Below, piece after piece: positions 26,520 to 34,587 of a stretch of DNA of 64,000 nucleotides. Source of the DNA: Thalassococcus profundi (GTDB lineage Bacteria > Pseudomonadota > Alphaproteobacteria > Rhodobacterales > Rhodobacteraceae). Location: contig NZ_QPMK01000005.1 of NCBI RefSeq assembly GCF_003344785.1, positions 186,001 to 250,000 on the forward strand, in the 5' to 3' direction. The position numbers and the translations under genes were made by a program. Numbering within the stretch: position 1 is the stretch's first letter; each line of letters begins with the position of its first letter. The notes below the pieces were generated by a model. That model saw nothing but the letters and a program-made list of their open reading frames with translations. It did no database searches and was not told the DNA's origin.

Positions 26520-27176
26520 ATGTCCCCCCTTCACGAGCGGATCCAGGAATACCTTCCGCTGCTTGTCACCGGGCTCTGGCAAACCGTTGCCGTGACCCTG
26601 CTGTCGCTTGTCCTTGCCTCGACGCTCGGGCTGGTCTGGGCGCTGATGCGCAGTTCCGGCACCCGGTGGCTGAGCCTGCCGGCGCGCTACATGGTCGAAT
26701 TCCTGCGCGGCATCCCGATCCTCGTGGTGCTTTTCTACATCTACTTCGTCATGCCCGAGCTCGGGCTCGACCTCTCCGCCTTCCAGGCCGGGGTCGTGGG
26801 GCTCGCGCTGACCTATTCCTGCTACATCGGCGAAACCTTCCGCGGCGGCATCGAGGCGGTGGACCGCGGCCAGGTCGAGGCGGCGAAATCCATCGGCATG
26901 AAGCACGGCAAGATGATGCGCCGCATCGTGCTGCCTCAGGCGGTGCGCATCGCCCTGCCGCCCTACGGCAACAACATGGTAATGCTGCTCAAGGACAGCA
27001 GCCAGGTGTCGGTGATCTCGGTCGCCGAACTGACCATGCAGGGCAAGATGCTGGCCTCCTCGACCTTCGACAACATGACGGTCTTCACCATGGTCGCAGC
27101 CCTCTACCTGTGCCTGACGATCCCGCTCAACATGCTGATGCGGCACGTCGAACTCAGGATGGGAGCGGCGTCGTGA
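26520..27176 (+). CDS. Amino-acid-type ABC transporter, permease
   Basis: The 218-residue His/Glu/Gln/Arg-type permease has membrane segments beginning with TVAVTLLSLVLASTLGLVWA, the conserved 'VEFLRGIPILVVLFYIYFV' and the EAA loop 'EAAKSIGMKHGKMMRRIVLP'. A strong GGAGG site precedes the start. Only one permease gene is present, so the channel is probably a homodimer. It overlaps the ATPase gene by four bases (GTGA). Confidence 0.9.
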   Translation: MSPLHERIQEYLPLLVTGLWQTVAVTLLSLVLASTLGLVWALMRSSGTRWLSLPARYMVEFLRGIPILVVLFYIYFVMPELGLDLSAFQAGVVGLALTYSCYIGETFRGGIEAVDRGQVEAAKSIGMKHGKMMRRIVLPQAVRIALPPYGNNMVMLLKDSSQVSVISVAELTMQGKMLASSTFDNMTVFTMVAALYLCLTIPLNMLMRHVELRMGAAS

Positions 27177-27904
27177 TCCGGTTCGAGAACGTCCACAAGT
27201 CTTTTGGCCGCCACGAGGTGCTGCGGGGCATCGACGCCGAGGTCGACAAGGGCCAGGTCATGTGCCTGATCGGCGCCTCGGGCTCGGGCAAGTCGACGAT
27301 GCTGCGCTGCGTAAACGGGCTCGAGGACTACCAGTCCGGCCGCATCAGCATCGACGGTGAGACGGTCGACGCCCATGCCGCGTCGATCCACGCGATCCGC
27401 ACGCGGGTGGCCATGGTGTTCCAGCGCTTCAACCTGTTCCCGCACATGACCGCGCTGCAGAACGTCATGGAAGGGCCGATCCATGTCCTGGGCGAGAACC
27501 GCGACGAGGTGCGCGCCCGCGCGCAGGAGCACCTGCGCCGCGTCGGGCTGGCCGACAAGATGGACTTCTATCCCTCCGCCCTGTCCGGCGGGCAGCAGCA
27601 GCGCGTTGCCATCGCCCGCGCGTTGGCCATGCGTCCCGATGCCATCCTGCTGGACGAACCGACCTCGGCGCTCGACCCCGAGATGGTCGGCGAGGTGCTG
27701 TCGGTGCTGCGCGACCTGGCGCAGGAGCGCATGACCATGCTGATCGTCACCCACGAAATCCAGTTCGCCCGCGAGGTCGCCGACGGCGTGATCTTCCTCG
27801 ACCAGGGGCGCATCGCCGAACGCGGCAGCGCCGATGACGTGCTGTCGCGCCCCACCCATGCCCGCACGCAGGAATTCCTGCGCCGCGTCACTCACCCCGT
27901 CTGA
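27173..27904 (+). CDS. Amino-acid-type ABC transporter, ATP-binding protein
   Basis: The 243-residue ATPase starts at a GTG overlapping the permease stop. Walker A is GASGSGKST, the signature is [15 protein letters not shown] and Walker B is ILLDEPTSALDPEM, the pattern of polar amino acid transport ATPases (GlnQ/HisP group). The Q-loop reads VFQRFNLFPHMTALQNV. The FAD oxidase gene follows after 12 bases, tying uptake to oxidation of the substrate. Confidence 0.92.
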   Translation: MIRFENVHKSFGRHEVLRGIDAEVDKGQVMCLIGASGSGKSTMLRCVNGLEDYQSGRISIDGETVDAHAASIHAIRTRVAMVFQRFNLFPHMTALQNVMEGPIHVLGENRDEVRARAQEHLRRVGLADKMDFYPSALSGGQQQRVAIARALAMRPDAILLDEPTSALDPEMVGEVLSVLRDLAQERMTMLIVTHEIQFAREVADGVIFLDQGRIAERGSADDVLSRPTHARTQEFLRRVTHPV

Positions 27905-27916
27905 CCGGAGCCTCTC

Positions 27917-29173
27917 ATGGCCTTTCCCTCTCTCTGGGCCGAAACCGCCCCCGCCCCGCCGGTCCGTGCCTCTCTGGAAGAAAGCCTGCGCTGCGACGTG
28001 CTGGTGATCGGCGGCGGCTTCCAAGGGCTGTCGGCGGCGCTGCACCTGGCCGAGGCCGGCACCGATGTCGTGCTGCTCGAGGCAAAGGAGCCGGGCTTCG
28101 GCGCCTCGGGCCGCAACGGCGGGCAGGTGATCCCCGGGCTGAAGGACGATCCCGACACGCTCGACCGGCTCTGGGGGCCAGAGGCCAGCGCATTTGCCGG
28201 AGACACCGCGGACACGCTCTTTGCGCTGGTGGCGCGGCTCGGGATCGACTGCGACGCGGTTCAGGGCGGCTGGATCCAGGCCGGGAACCGGCAGGTGCAT
28301 CTGCCGGCGCTTCAGGCCCGGCTGCGGCAGTGGCAGGTGCGCGGCGTGGCCTGCGACTGGCTCGACGCCGCCGAAATGGCGCAGGTCACCGGCGCGCGCG
28401 GGTTTCTCGGCGGCTGGCGGGACCCCCGCGCCGGACGGGTTCATCCGCTGAAGCTCGCGCAGGGGCTGGCGAAAGCGGCGGAGGCAGCGGGCGTGCGACT
28501 GTTCACCCGCAGCCCTGTGGAGCGACTCGACCGCAGCGGCGCGGGCTGGCGAGCGCGGCTGTCGAGCGGCGCAGAGGTCACGGCAGAGCGGGTGATCGTT
28601 GCGAGCAACGTCTACACGCCCCCCAGGCTCGACCCGCAGCTGGCGCGCGCCACGGTGCCGGCCAACAGTTTCCAGGTCGCCACCGCGCCCCTGAGCGACG
28701 CACAACTGGCCCGCATCCTGCCCGGCGGAGAGGTGGTGTCCGAAACCCGCCGCGTCGGGACCTATTTCCGCATCGGCCCGCAGAACCGCCTGATGGTCGG
28801 CGGGCGTGGCAGTTTTGCCGATCCGCAGGGTCCGGCGGACTTTGCGCGGATCGAAGCGGAGCTTGCGGCGCTGTTCGGCACCGGGTTCGAGATCACGCAC
28901 CGATGGTTCGGTCGCGTGGGCATGACGCCCGATCACCGCATGCGGCTCTGCGTTCCGGCGCCGGGTCTGCTGACGGCGACCGGCTTCAACGGGCGTGGCG
29001 TGGCGCTGTCGGTGGCGCTCGGCAAAGCCATGGCGGCACATGTCGCGAAGGGCGCACCGCTGCCGATTCCGCCCAGTTCGGAGATTCCCACGCTGCCCTT
29101 CCATGGCCTGCACCGGATCTACGGCGGCATCGCAATCCACTACTACCGCCTGCGCGACGCACTCGACCGGTGA
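27917..29173 (+). CDS. FAD-dependent oxidoreductase, D-amino-acid-oxidase/PuuB-like fold
   Basis: The 418-residue flavoprotein has a dinucleotide-binding motif (VLVIGGGFQGLSAALHLAEA) near residue 31 and GFGASGRNGGQVIPG, the hallmark of the DAO/glycine oxidase/OrdL-PuuB group. The C-terminal part has ATGFNGRGVALSVALGKAMA. In related systems such enzymes oxidise amines, gamma-glutamyl-putrescine or secondary amino acids. It is the last gene of the transporter operon, so it probably oxidises the imported compound. Confidence 0.85.
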   Translation: MAFPSLWAETAPAPPVRASLEESLRCDVLVIGGGFQGLSAALHLAEAGTDVVLLEAKEPGFGASGRNGGQVIPGLKDDPDTLDRLWGPEASAFAGDTADTLFALVARLGIDCDAVQGGWIQAGNRQVHLPALQARLRQWQVRGVACDWLDAAEMAQVTGARGFLGGWRDPRAGRVHPLKLAQGLAKAAEAAGVRLFTRSPVERLDRSGAGWRARLSSGAEVTAERVIVASNVYTPPRLDPQLARATVPANSFQVATAPLSDAQLARILPGGEVVSETRRVGTYFRIGPQNRLMVGGRGSFADPQGPADFARIEAELAALFGTGFEITHRWFGRVGMTPDHRMRLCVPAPGLLTATGFNGRGVALSVALGKAMAAHVAKGAPLPIPPSSEIPTLPFHGLHRIYGGIAIHYYRLRDALDR

Positions 29174-29512
29174 CAGCGCCACTTGGCCGGTAGGTCTGTC
29201 GCTCCGATCCGGCCCGCGACAACCGCCGCGGTACTGATGCGCACGTGCATCCTCGTGCGGAATGCGCGCACCGATCGGCGCTCGACAGGGCGTTTCGCGG
29301 GTCGCCGCATCGCGTGGCGCGACATCGCGCGCAACAAAGGGGCGCCACCGATCCGCACGAACCGACCAGGCGCCCGGCGCCCCTCGACACCCAGTGCAAC
29401 GCGCCCCGCCTCGCCATGACTCGGGGCGAACCCTCAGCGGCCTCGCGCCGAGGCCACTTGATCGCGGCTGGCGGGCATGCGACCACCTAGGCCTGAGGCG
29501 AGGACACAGGCC
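29174..29512. other. Intergenic region between the oxidoreductase and nucleoside hydrolase genes
   Basis: This 339-base GC-rich stretch has open frames in several phases with Arg/Pro/Ala-rich products and no ribosome binding sites, so I read it as non-coding. A 7-bp hairpin (GGCCTCG pairing with CGAGGCC around CGC) lies at 29439-29455, without a T run. No promoter is obvious by eye. Confidence 0.5.
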
Positions 29513-30454
29513 ATGGCAGCGCGCAAGATCATCATCGACACCGATCCCGGGCAGGACGACGCCATCGCGATCCTGCTGGCGCTGGCCTCTCCGGCCGAGA
29601 TCGACCTGCTGGGCATCACCGCCGTGGCGGGAAACGTGCCGCTGCCGTTGACCGAAAGCAACGCGCGGCGGGTCTGCGAACTGGCCGGACGGCCGGACAT
29701 GGCGGTCTACGCGGGCTGCGACGCGCCCCTGTCGCGGCCGCTCATCACAGCAGAGCATGTGCATGGCGCGGGCGGCCTCGACGGGCCGGACCTGCCCGAT
29801 CCCACGATGCCCTTGCAGGACCGGCACGCGGTCGATGTCCTGATCGACACGCTGCGGTCCGAACCGGCGGGCAGCGTCACGCTCTGCCCGCTGGGGCCGC
29901 TCACCAACATCGCCACCGCGCTGCAGCAGGCGCCCGACATCGCCGAACGCATCGCCGAGATCGTGCTCATGGGCGGCGCCTATTTCGAGGTCGGCAACAT
30001 CACCCCCACAGCCGAGTTCAACATCTACGTCGACCCCGAAGCCGCGGATATCGTTTTCAGATCCGGCGTGCCCCTGACGGTCCTGCCGCTCGACGTCACC
30101 CACAAGGCGCTGGTCACCACCCCGCGCAACGACGCCTTCCGCGCGCTTGGCACGCCGGTGGGACTCGCGGTTGCGGAAATGACCGATTTCTTCGAACGCT
30201 TCGACAAGGAGAAATACGGCTCCGACGGGGCGCCGCTGCACGACCCCTGCGTCATCGCCTACCTGCTGCGGCCCGACCTTTTCTCCGGCCGCCACATCAA
30301 CGTCGAGATCGAAACCGGGTCCGAGCTGACGCTGGGCATGACCGTCGCCGACTGGTGGGGCGTGACCGACCGCGCGCCCAACGCGATGTTCATCGGCGAC
30401 CTCGACGCGCAGGGGTTTTTCGACCTGCTCACCGACCGGCTCGCCCGCCTCTGA
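29513..30454 (+). CDS. Nucleoside hydrolase (inosine/uridine-preferring type)
   Basis: The 313-residue enzyme hydrolyses N-glycosidic bonds of ribonucleosides. The N-terminal calcium-binding aspartate cluster IIDTDPGQDDAIAILLAL, VLMGGAYFEVGNITPTAEFN (then IYVDPEAA) and HDPCVIAYLL are the family signature. The ATG at 29513 places this motif at the N-terminus as usual. An exported protein gene follows after 22 bases. Nucleobase release could feed the purine pathway encoded about 6 kb upstream, but they are separate transcription units. Confidence 0.93.
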   Translation: MAARKIIIDTDPGQDDAIAILLALASPAEIDLLGITAVAGNVPLPLTESNARRVCELAGRPDMAVYAGCDAPLSRPLITAEHVHGAGGLDGPDLPDPTMPLQDRHAVDVLIDTLRSEPAGSVTLCPLGPLTNIATALQQAPDIAERIAEIVLMGGAYFEVGNITPTAEFNIYVDPEAADIVFRSGVPLTVLPLDVTHKALVTTPRNDAFRALGTPVGLAVAEMTDFFERFDKEKYGSDGAPLHDPCVIAYLLRPDLFSGRHINVEIETGSELTLGMTVADWWGVTDRAPNAMFIGDLDAQGFFDLLTDRLARL

Positions 30455-30476
30455 CACCAACGGACAGGAGACACCG

Positions 30477-31013
30477 ATGCTGCAACCCCTGCTGACCGCC
30501 TTTTGCCTGACCGCCGCCGCAACCCCGGCACTCGCGCAGGATTTCGACGACCGCTGGGAGGTGCTGGGCACCTTCACCGTGTCCACCGCGGCAGGTGAAA
30601 CGACGCTCTACGCGCTCGAAGACCGGGTCGACGGCGACGCCTTCATCAACATCACCGAAGCGGGCCCGTTTTCCGTTCTAAGCCTGACAGGGGCCACGCC
30701 CGGCCCCGAAGGCCAACCGGTGGCGCCCTATATCTCCGTCTCCATCGGCCCCTTCACCAATACGCCCGACGGCACCGCCGGGGTCGAATGGCGCGATGGC
30801 GGGCAAGCCTACTACGCCAATGTCGACAGCGGCACGAAGGCCAGCCTCGAAGGGTTCGAACTGACCGACGACGGCCAGCTGAGCTTTTCGGTCGCAGCCT
30901 CCGAGATGCGCGCCCTGACCACCGACGCCAATTACGACTACGTGCCTGTGCCCGATGTGGCGCCCATCGCGCTCGACGCCGCGTTCTCCGGGCGCCTGCC
31001 CGCGGACGGCTGA
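30477..31013 (+). CDS. Exported protein of unknown function
   Basis: The 178-residue product starts MLQPLLTAFCLTAAATPALA, a signal peptide ending in ALA, and an AGGAG site lies upstream. The mature part is acidic and beta-rich, with LGTFTVSTAAGETTLYALED and GPFSVLSLTGATPGP; it has no cysteines after the leader and no family I recognise. It is positioned between the nucleoside hydrolase and two acetyltransferase genes, probably in the same transcript. Confidence 0.7.
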   Translation: MLQPLLTAFCLTAAATPALAQDFDDRWEVLGTFTVSTAAGETTLYALEDRVDGDAFINITEAGPFSVLSLTGATPGPEGQPVAPYISVSIGPFTNTPDGTAGVEWRDGGQAYYANVDSGTKASLEGFELTDDGQLSFSVAASEMRALTTDANYDYVPVPDVAPIALDAAFSGRLPADG

Positions 31014-31057
31014 TCCGCGCCGCAACCACAAGGACGGACCATGACCCGCAGACCGCG

Positions 31058-31504
31058 ATGAGATCGCTTCAACTCGCCACCTCCGAAGACATGGAGACGC
31101 TGCTGCCGCTGGTGACCGCCTTCCATGCCGAACAGGCCTTTGCCGGAGACGAGGCGCACCGCCGCGCGGCACTTCAGCCGCTGCTCGACGGCTCCCCGCA
31201 TGGCGCGATCTGGCTGATCGGCCCGCGCAAGGCGCCCGTGGGCTACATCGCCATCACCTTCGGCTGGTCGATCGAATACGGCGGGCTCGACGGCATCGTC
31301 GACGAGATCTACATCCGCCCCGCCGTACGCGGCCGCGGCATGGGATCCGAGGCGCTCTTTGCAGTCGGCAAGGCGCTCAAGTCCGGCGGCGTGCGCGCCC
31401 TGCATCTCGAAGTCGACCGCGCCGACGAAGCGGCGCAGAAATTTTACACCCGCGCGCGGTTCGCGCCGCGCGACGGCTACATGTTCATGTCGCGCGTGCT
31501 CTGA
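31058..31504 (+). CDS. GNAT-family N-acetyltransferase
   Basis: The 148-residue enzyme shows the acetyl-CoA binding motif IRPAVRGRGMGSEALFAVGK after 'GLDGIVDEIYIRP', and a C-terminal HLEVDRADEAAQKFYTRARF, the standard GNAT order. The chosen ATG overlaps the stop of a six-codon frame (MTRRPR) that starts at 31041 behind an AAGGAC ribosome site, so translation may be coupled to that mini-ORF. The acceptor substrate is not predictable. Its stop overlaps the start of the next GNAT gene by one base. Confidence 0.87.
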   Translation: MRSLQLATSEDMETLLPLVTAFHAEQAFAGDEAHRRAALQPLLDGSPHGAIWLIGPRKAPVGYIAITFGWSIEYGGLDGIVDEIYIRPAVRGRGMGSEALFAVGKALKSGGVRALHLEVDRADEAAQKFYTRARFAPRDGYMFMSRVL

Positions 31505-32009
31505 TGCGTCCCCGTCCGGCGCCGCCCGGCTTCGACGACTGGGACAGGCTGCTGGCGCTGATCCAGCGCAGCTTTGCCGCGATGGAAGGGCGCATCGACC
31601 CGCCTTCGTCCGCCCGACTGCTGTCCACGGACAGCCTGCGCGCCCGCGCCGCACGCGAACGTCTCTACATTCTGCCCGACCTCTCGGCCTGCGCCTTTCT
31701 CGCGGAACAGCCCGACGCGCTCTATATCGGCAAGCTCGCGGTTGCGCCCGAGGCGCAGCGCCGCGGCCTGGGCCGTGCCGTCATCGCCGAAGCCGAAGCG
31801 CTGGCCCGCCGGCCCGGCCTGCCCCGCCTGCGGCTCGAGACTCGGGTCGAGCCGTCGAGAACCACGCCGCCTTCGCCGCCCTTGGCTTCGTGCGGACCGC
31901 CGCAAAGGCGCATCCCGGCTACGACCGCGTGACATCGATCACCATGGAGAAGCCGCTGAGCCCGCGCCCCTTTTCCGAAGGGACCAAACCGCCTACATAC
32001 CATCCATGA
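31504..32009 (+). pseudogene. GNAT-family acetyltransferase gene with a frameshift near 31852
   Basis: The frame opened by the ATG at 31504 encodes GNAT sequence (KLAVAPEAQRRGLGRAVIAE, then LRLETRVE) and then turns into a Pro/Thr/Ser-rich tail ending at 31932. From 31854 another frame continues the GNAT fold as VENHAAFAALGFVRTAAKAH and ends at 32009, overlapping the selO ATG as ATGA. One base restored in the CC at 31852-31853 would rejoin the halves into a 168-residue protein coupled to selO. Either the gene is recently inactivated or the base is a sequencing error. The uncorrected product would be 142 residues and lack the C-terminal strands. Confidence 0.75.
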
Positions 32010-33427
32010 GCCTGCACATCCCCTTCGACAACAGCTACGCCACCCTGCCCGACGGGTTCTTCACCCGTCTCGACCCGACGCCGGTGACCAAGCCGTCGCT
32101 CATTGCCTTCAACCGACCGCTGGCCGAAATCCTCGGCATCAGCGCAGATGACGAGGCCGAGCTTGCCGCGGTCTTCTCCGGCAACCGCCTGCCGGACGGC
32201 GCCGCACCGCTTGCACAGCTCTACGCCGGCCACCAGTTCGGCCAGTTCAACCCGCAGCTGGGCGACGGCCGCGCGATCCTGCTGGGCGAAACCGTCGGCA
32301 CCGACGGTGTGCGCCGCGACATCCAGCTGAAGGGCGCGGGCCGCACGCCCTATTCGCGCATGGGCGATGGCCGCGCCTGGCTGGGGCCGGTGCTGCGCGA
32401 ATACCTGGTGTCCGAAGCGATGCACGCGCTTGGCGTGCCCACCACCCGCGCCCTCGCCGCCGTGCGCACCGGAGAGACGATCATCCGCGAAACCGGCCCC
32501 GTCCCCGGCGCGGTGCTGACCCGCGTGGCGCAAAGCCACATCCGCGTCGGCACCTTCCAGGTCTTCGCCGCCCGGCGCGATTACGACGCCCTGCGCACCC
32601 TCTACGACCACACCGTCGCCCGCCACTATCCCGAGGTGCAGGACCCCGCCGAGTTGCTGGCCGCCGTCGGCGCACGCCAGGCCGAACTGGTGGCGCACTG
32701 GATGAGCCTCGGCTTCATTCACGGGGTGATGAACACCGACAACTGCACGCTCTCTGGCGAGACCATCGACTACGGCCCCTGCGCTTTCATGGACGCTTAC
32801 GACCCCGAAACGGTGTTCTCCTCGATCGACCGGTTCGGGCGTTACGGCTACGCCGCCCAGGCCGACATCGTGGTCTGGAACATGGCACAGCTTGCCACCG
32901 CGATGGTGCCGCTGATGCCGGATGGCGAAGCCGCCGTGGCCGCGTTCACCGAGATCGTGCATGCCTTGCCGGACCGCATCCGCGCCGCGTATGAACGGCG
33001 CTTCGCCGCCAAGATCGGCATCGCGTCGCCGCGCGACGGCGACACGGCGCTGGTCACCGACCTGCTGACCCGGATGCAGGCCGAGGGCGCCGATTTCACC
33101 AACACCTTCCGCGCCCTGGCCACCGGCACGCCGCGCGACGAGTTCCGCGATCCCGCCGCCTTCGACAGCTGGGAGCCGGCCTGGCGCGCCCGCATCGCAG
33201 ATGAACCGGACCCGGCGGGCCTGATGCGCGCCACCAATCCCGCTGTGATCCCGCGCAACCACCGCATCGAAGAGATGATCGCCGCCGCGGTGGAGGGCGA
33301 CGACGCGCCCTTCCACCGGATGCGCGAGGTGCTGTCCCGCCCCTTCGAAGACGATCCCGACGCCGCCGACCTGCGCCGCGCGCCCCTGCCCTCCGAAGTG
33401 GTCCCCGCCACCTTCTGCGGCACCTGA
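32006..33427 (+). CDS. selO: Protein adenylyltransferase SelO (YdiU family)
   Basis: The 473-residue pseudokinase-fold enzyme transfers AMP from ATP to protein hydroxyl groups and is linked to redox stress responses. Motifs are YAGHQFGQFNPQLGDGRA, LKGAGRTPYSRMGDGRAWLG and HGVMNTDNCTLSGETIDYGP, which carry the inverted-orientation ATP site. The C-terminus ends TFCGT, with the conserved cysteine that is selenocysteine in some eukaryotic homologues. The ATG overlaps the end of the second GNAT frame. Confidence 0.95.
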   Translation: MSLHIPFDNSYATLPDGFFTRLDPTPVTKPSLIAFNRPLAEILGISADDEAELAAVFSGNRLPDGAAPLAQLYAGHQFGQFNPQLGDGRAILLGETVGTDGVRRDIQLKGAGRTPYSRMGDGRAWLGPVLREYLVSEAMHALGVPTTRALAAVRTGETIIRETGPVPGAVLTRVAQSHIRVGTFQVFAARRDYDALRTLYDHTVARHYPEVQDPAELLAAVGARQAELVAHWMSLGFIHGVMNTDNCTLSGETIDYGPCAFMDAYDPETVFSSIDRFGRYGYAAQADIVVWNMAQLATAMVPLMPDGEAAVAAFTEIVHALPDRIRAAYERRFAAKIGIASPRDGDTALVTDLLTRMQAEGADFTNTFRALATGTPRDEFRDPAAFDSWEPAWRARIADEPDPAGLMRATNPAVIPRNHRIEEMIAAAVEGDDAPFHRMREVLSRPFEDDPDAADLRRAPLPSEVVPATFCGT

Positions 33428-33480
33428 CGCCTGCGCGCCACCGCGCTTCATCAGCGCAGCGGCGGCCCCGCGCGCCCCTC

Positions 33481-33547
33481 CTTCATCTTGCCGATAAACT
33501 CCAGAGAGCACGAGAGACAGCGTCTCTCGTATCGGCCGCAGGCCGAT
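33481..33547 (+). repeat. Dispersed structured repeat, family 1, copy A
   Basis: The copy starts with CTTCATCTTGCCGATAAACT and then forms two adjacent hairpins: ACGAGAGAC with GTCTCTCGT (9 bp, loop AGC, 33510-33530) and ATCGGCC with GGCCGAT (7 bp, loop GCA, 33531-33547). It lies 54 bases after the selO stop, in the sense orientation, between selO and a convergent transporter gene. Related copies are at 48733 and 63894. Confidence 0.85.
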
Positions 33548-33557
33548 CCCGCAGCAG

Positions 33558-34448
33558 TCACGCCACCCGGCGCCGCCGGTTGATCAGCACGATCCCCACC
33601 GCCACCAGCCCGAGCGCGCCCAGCGTTCCCGGCCCCAGCGGCTCGTCCAGCAGCAGCCAGCCCATCCCCACCGACAGCACCGGCGACAGGAATGAAAACG
33701 CCGCCACGTCCGAGGCGGGGTAGATCGAGATGAGCCAGAGCCAGAACAGGAACCCCAGGCTCGCCACACAGACCGCCTGGAACAGCAGTCCGGCCCAGTG
33801 GATCGCGGACGGATCGCGCAGCAGCGGACCGAAGAGCGGCGCCAAAGCGACCAACGCCACCGCCGAGACCGCAAGCTGCCAGAACAGCTGCGTCTGCGGC
33901 GGTGCGTCCGAGATCGGCGTCAGCCGCACCGTGAGCGCGATGCCGGTCCAGGCCAGCGATGCGCACACCGCCAGGAGGTCGCCGCGCAGGTCGCCCGCGC
34001 CGCGGCTCTGCGGATCGTAAAGCGCCCAGACGACGCCCGCCATCGCCAGCACCAGTCCCAGCGCGCGGCGCCGCGACAGGGTCTCGCCGGGCAGGGTGAA
34101 ATGCGCGATCAGCGCCAGCCAGACCGGCATCGAATACAGCATGATCGACGCCCGCGACACGGTGGTGAGATCGAGCGCAAGGAACAGGCAGACGAACTCC
34201 ACCGTGAAGAGCCCGCCCAGCAGCGCGCCGGGTTTCCAGTGCCGCCGCAGCCCGGCAAAGCCGATGCCGCGCAGCCAGACCCAGGCAGCCAGTGCGGCCA
34301 GCGCCAGCACCGACCGCAGGCCGGCGCCGAAGACCGGCCCGATGCCGCCGTTGGTGACCTTGATCACCACCTGGTTGAAGGCCAGCATGGTGGCGAAGGT
34401 CACGAGCCCCGCGGCCCCTGCGAGGTCGATGGATGACTTGCGTTGCAT
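33558..34448 (-). CDS. EamA/DMT-family transporter
   Basis: The 296-residue membrane protein has ten hydrophobic segments in two EamA halves. The first includes 'FATMLAFNQVVIKVTNGGIG' and 'FLALDLTTVSRASIMLYSMP'; the second includes 'VAAFSFLSPVLSVGMGWLLL' followed by DEPLGPGTLGALGLVAVG. The ATG at 34448 is chosen because the upstream extension is not hydrophobic. DMT proteins of this type export metabolites or amino acids; the substrate is unknown. It converges on selO with a structured repeat between. Confidence 0.87.
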   Translation of the reverse strand: MQRKSSIDLAGAAGLVTFATMLAFNQVVIKVTNGGIGPVFGAGLRSVLALAALAAWVWLRGIGFAGLRRHWKPGALLGGLFTVEFVCLFLALDLTTVSRASIMLYSMPVWLALIAHFTLPGETLSRRRALGLVLAMAGVVWALYDPQSRGAGDLRGDLLAVCASLAWTGIALTVRLTPISDAPPQTQLFWQLAVSAVALVALAPLFGPLLRDPSAIHWAGLLFQAVCVASLGFLFWLWLISIYPASDVAAFSFLSPVLSVGMGWLLLDEPLGPGTLGALGLVAVGIVLINRRRRVA

Positions 34449-34587
34449 CCCGCCCTTGGACACCCGCGGCGCAGCGCCGTCAAGCGGCTCTGACCGGCGG
34501 CTCTGGCACCTCGGCGCGATATCGGGCAGTCTCGAGCAAAGAGTACCCGGTTCCAAGAGGTTACCCCCTGCCCATGACCCTGTGCCC

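Noticed and set aside
29174-29512. Arginine-rich open frames in the gap before the nucleoside hydrolase gene
   Set aside because: They overlap in several phases, lack ribosome sites and have no conserved motif, as expected of random GC-rich DNA.
27104-30586. A minus-strand open frame of 1160 codons opposite the ABC, oxidase and nucleoside hydrolase genes
   Set aside because: It has no family motif and is rich in His, Asp, Arg and Val, the composition expected when GC-rich genes are read in antisense; the plus-strand genes have clear motifs and ribosome sites.
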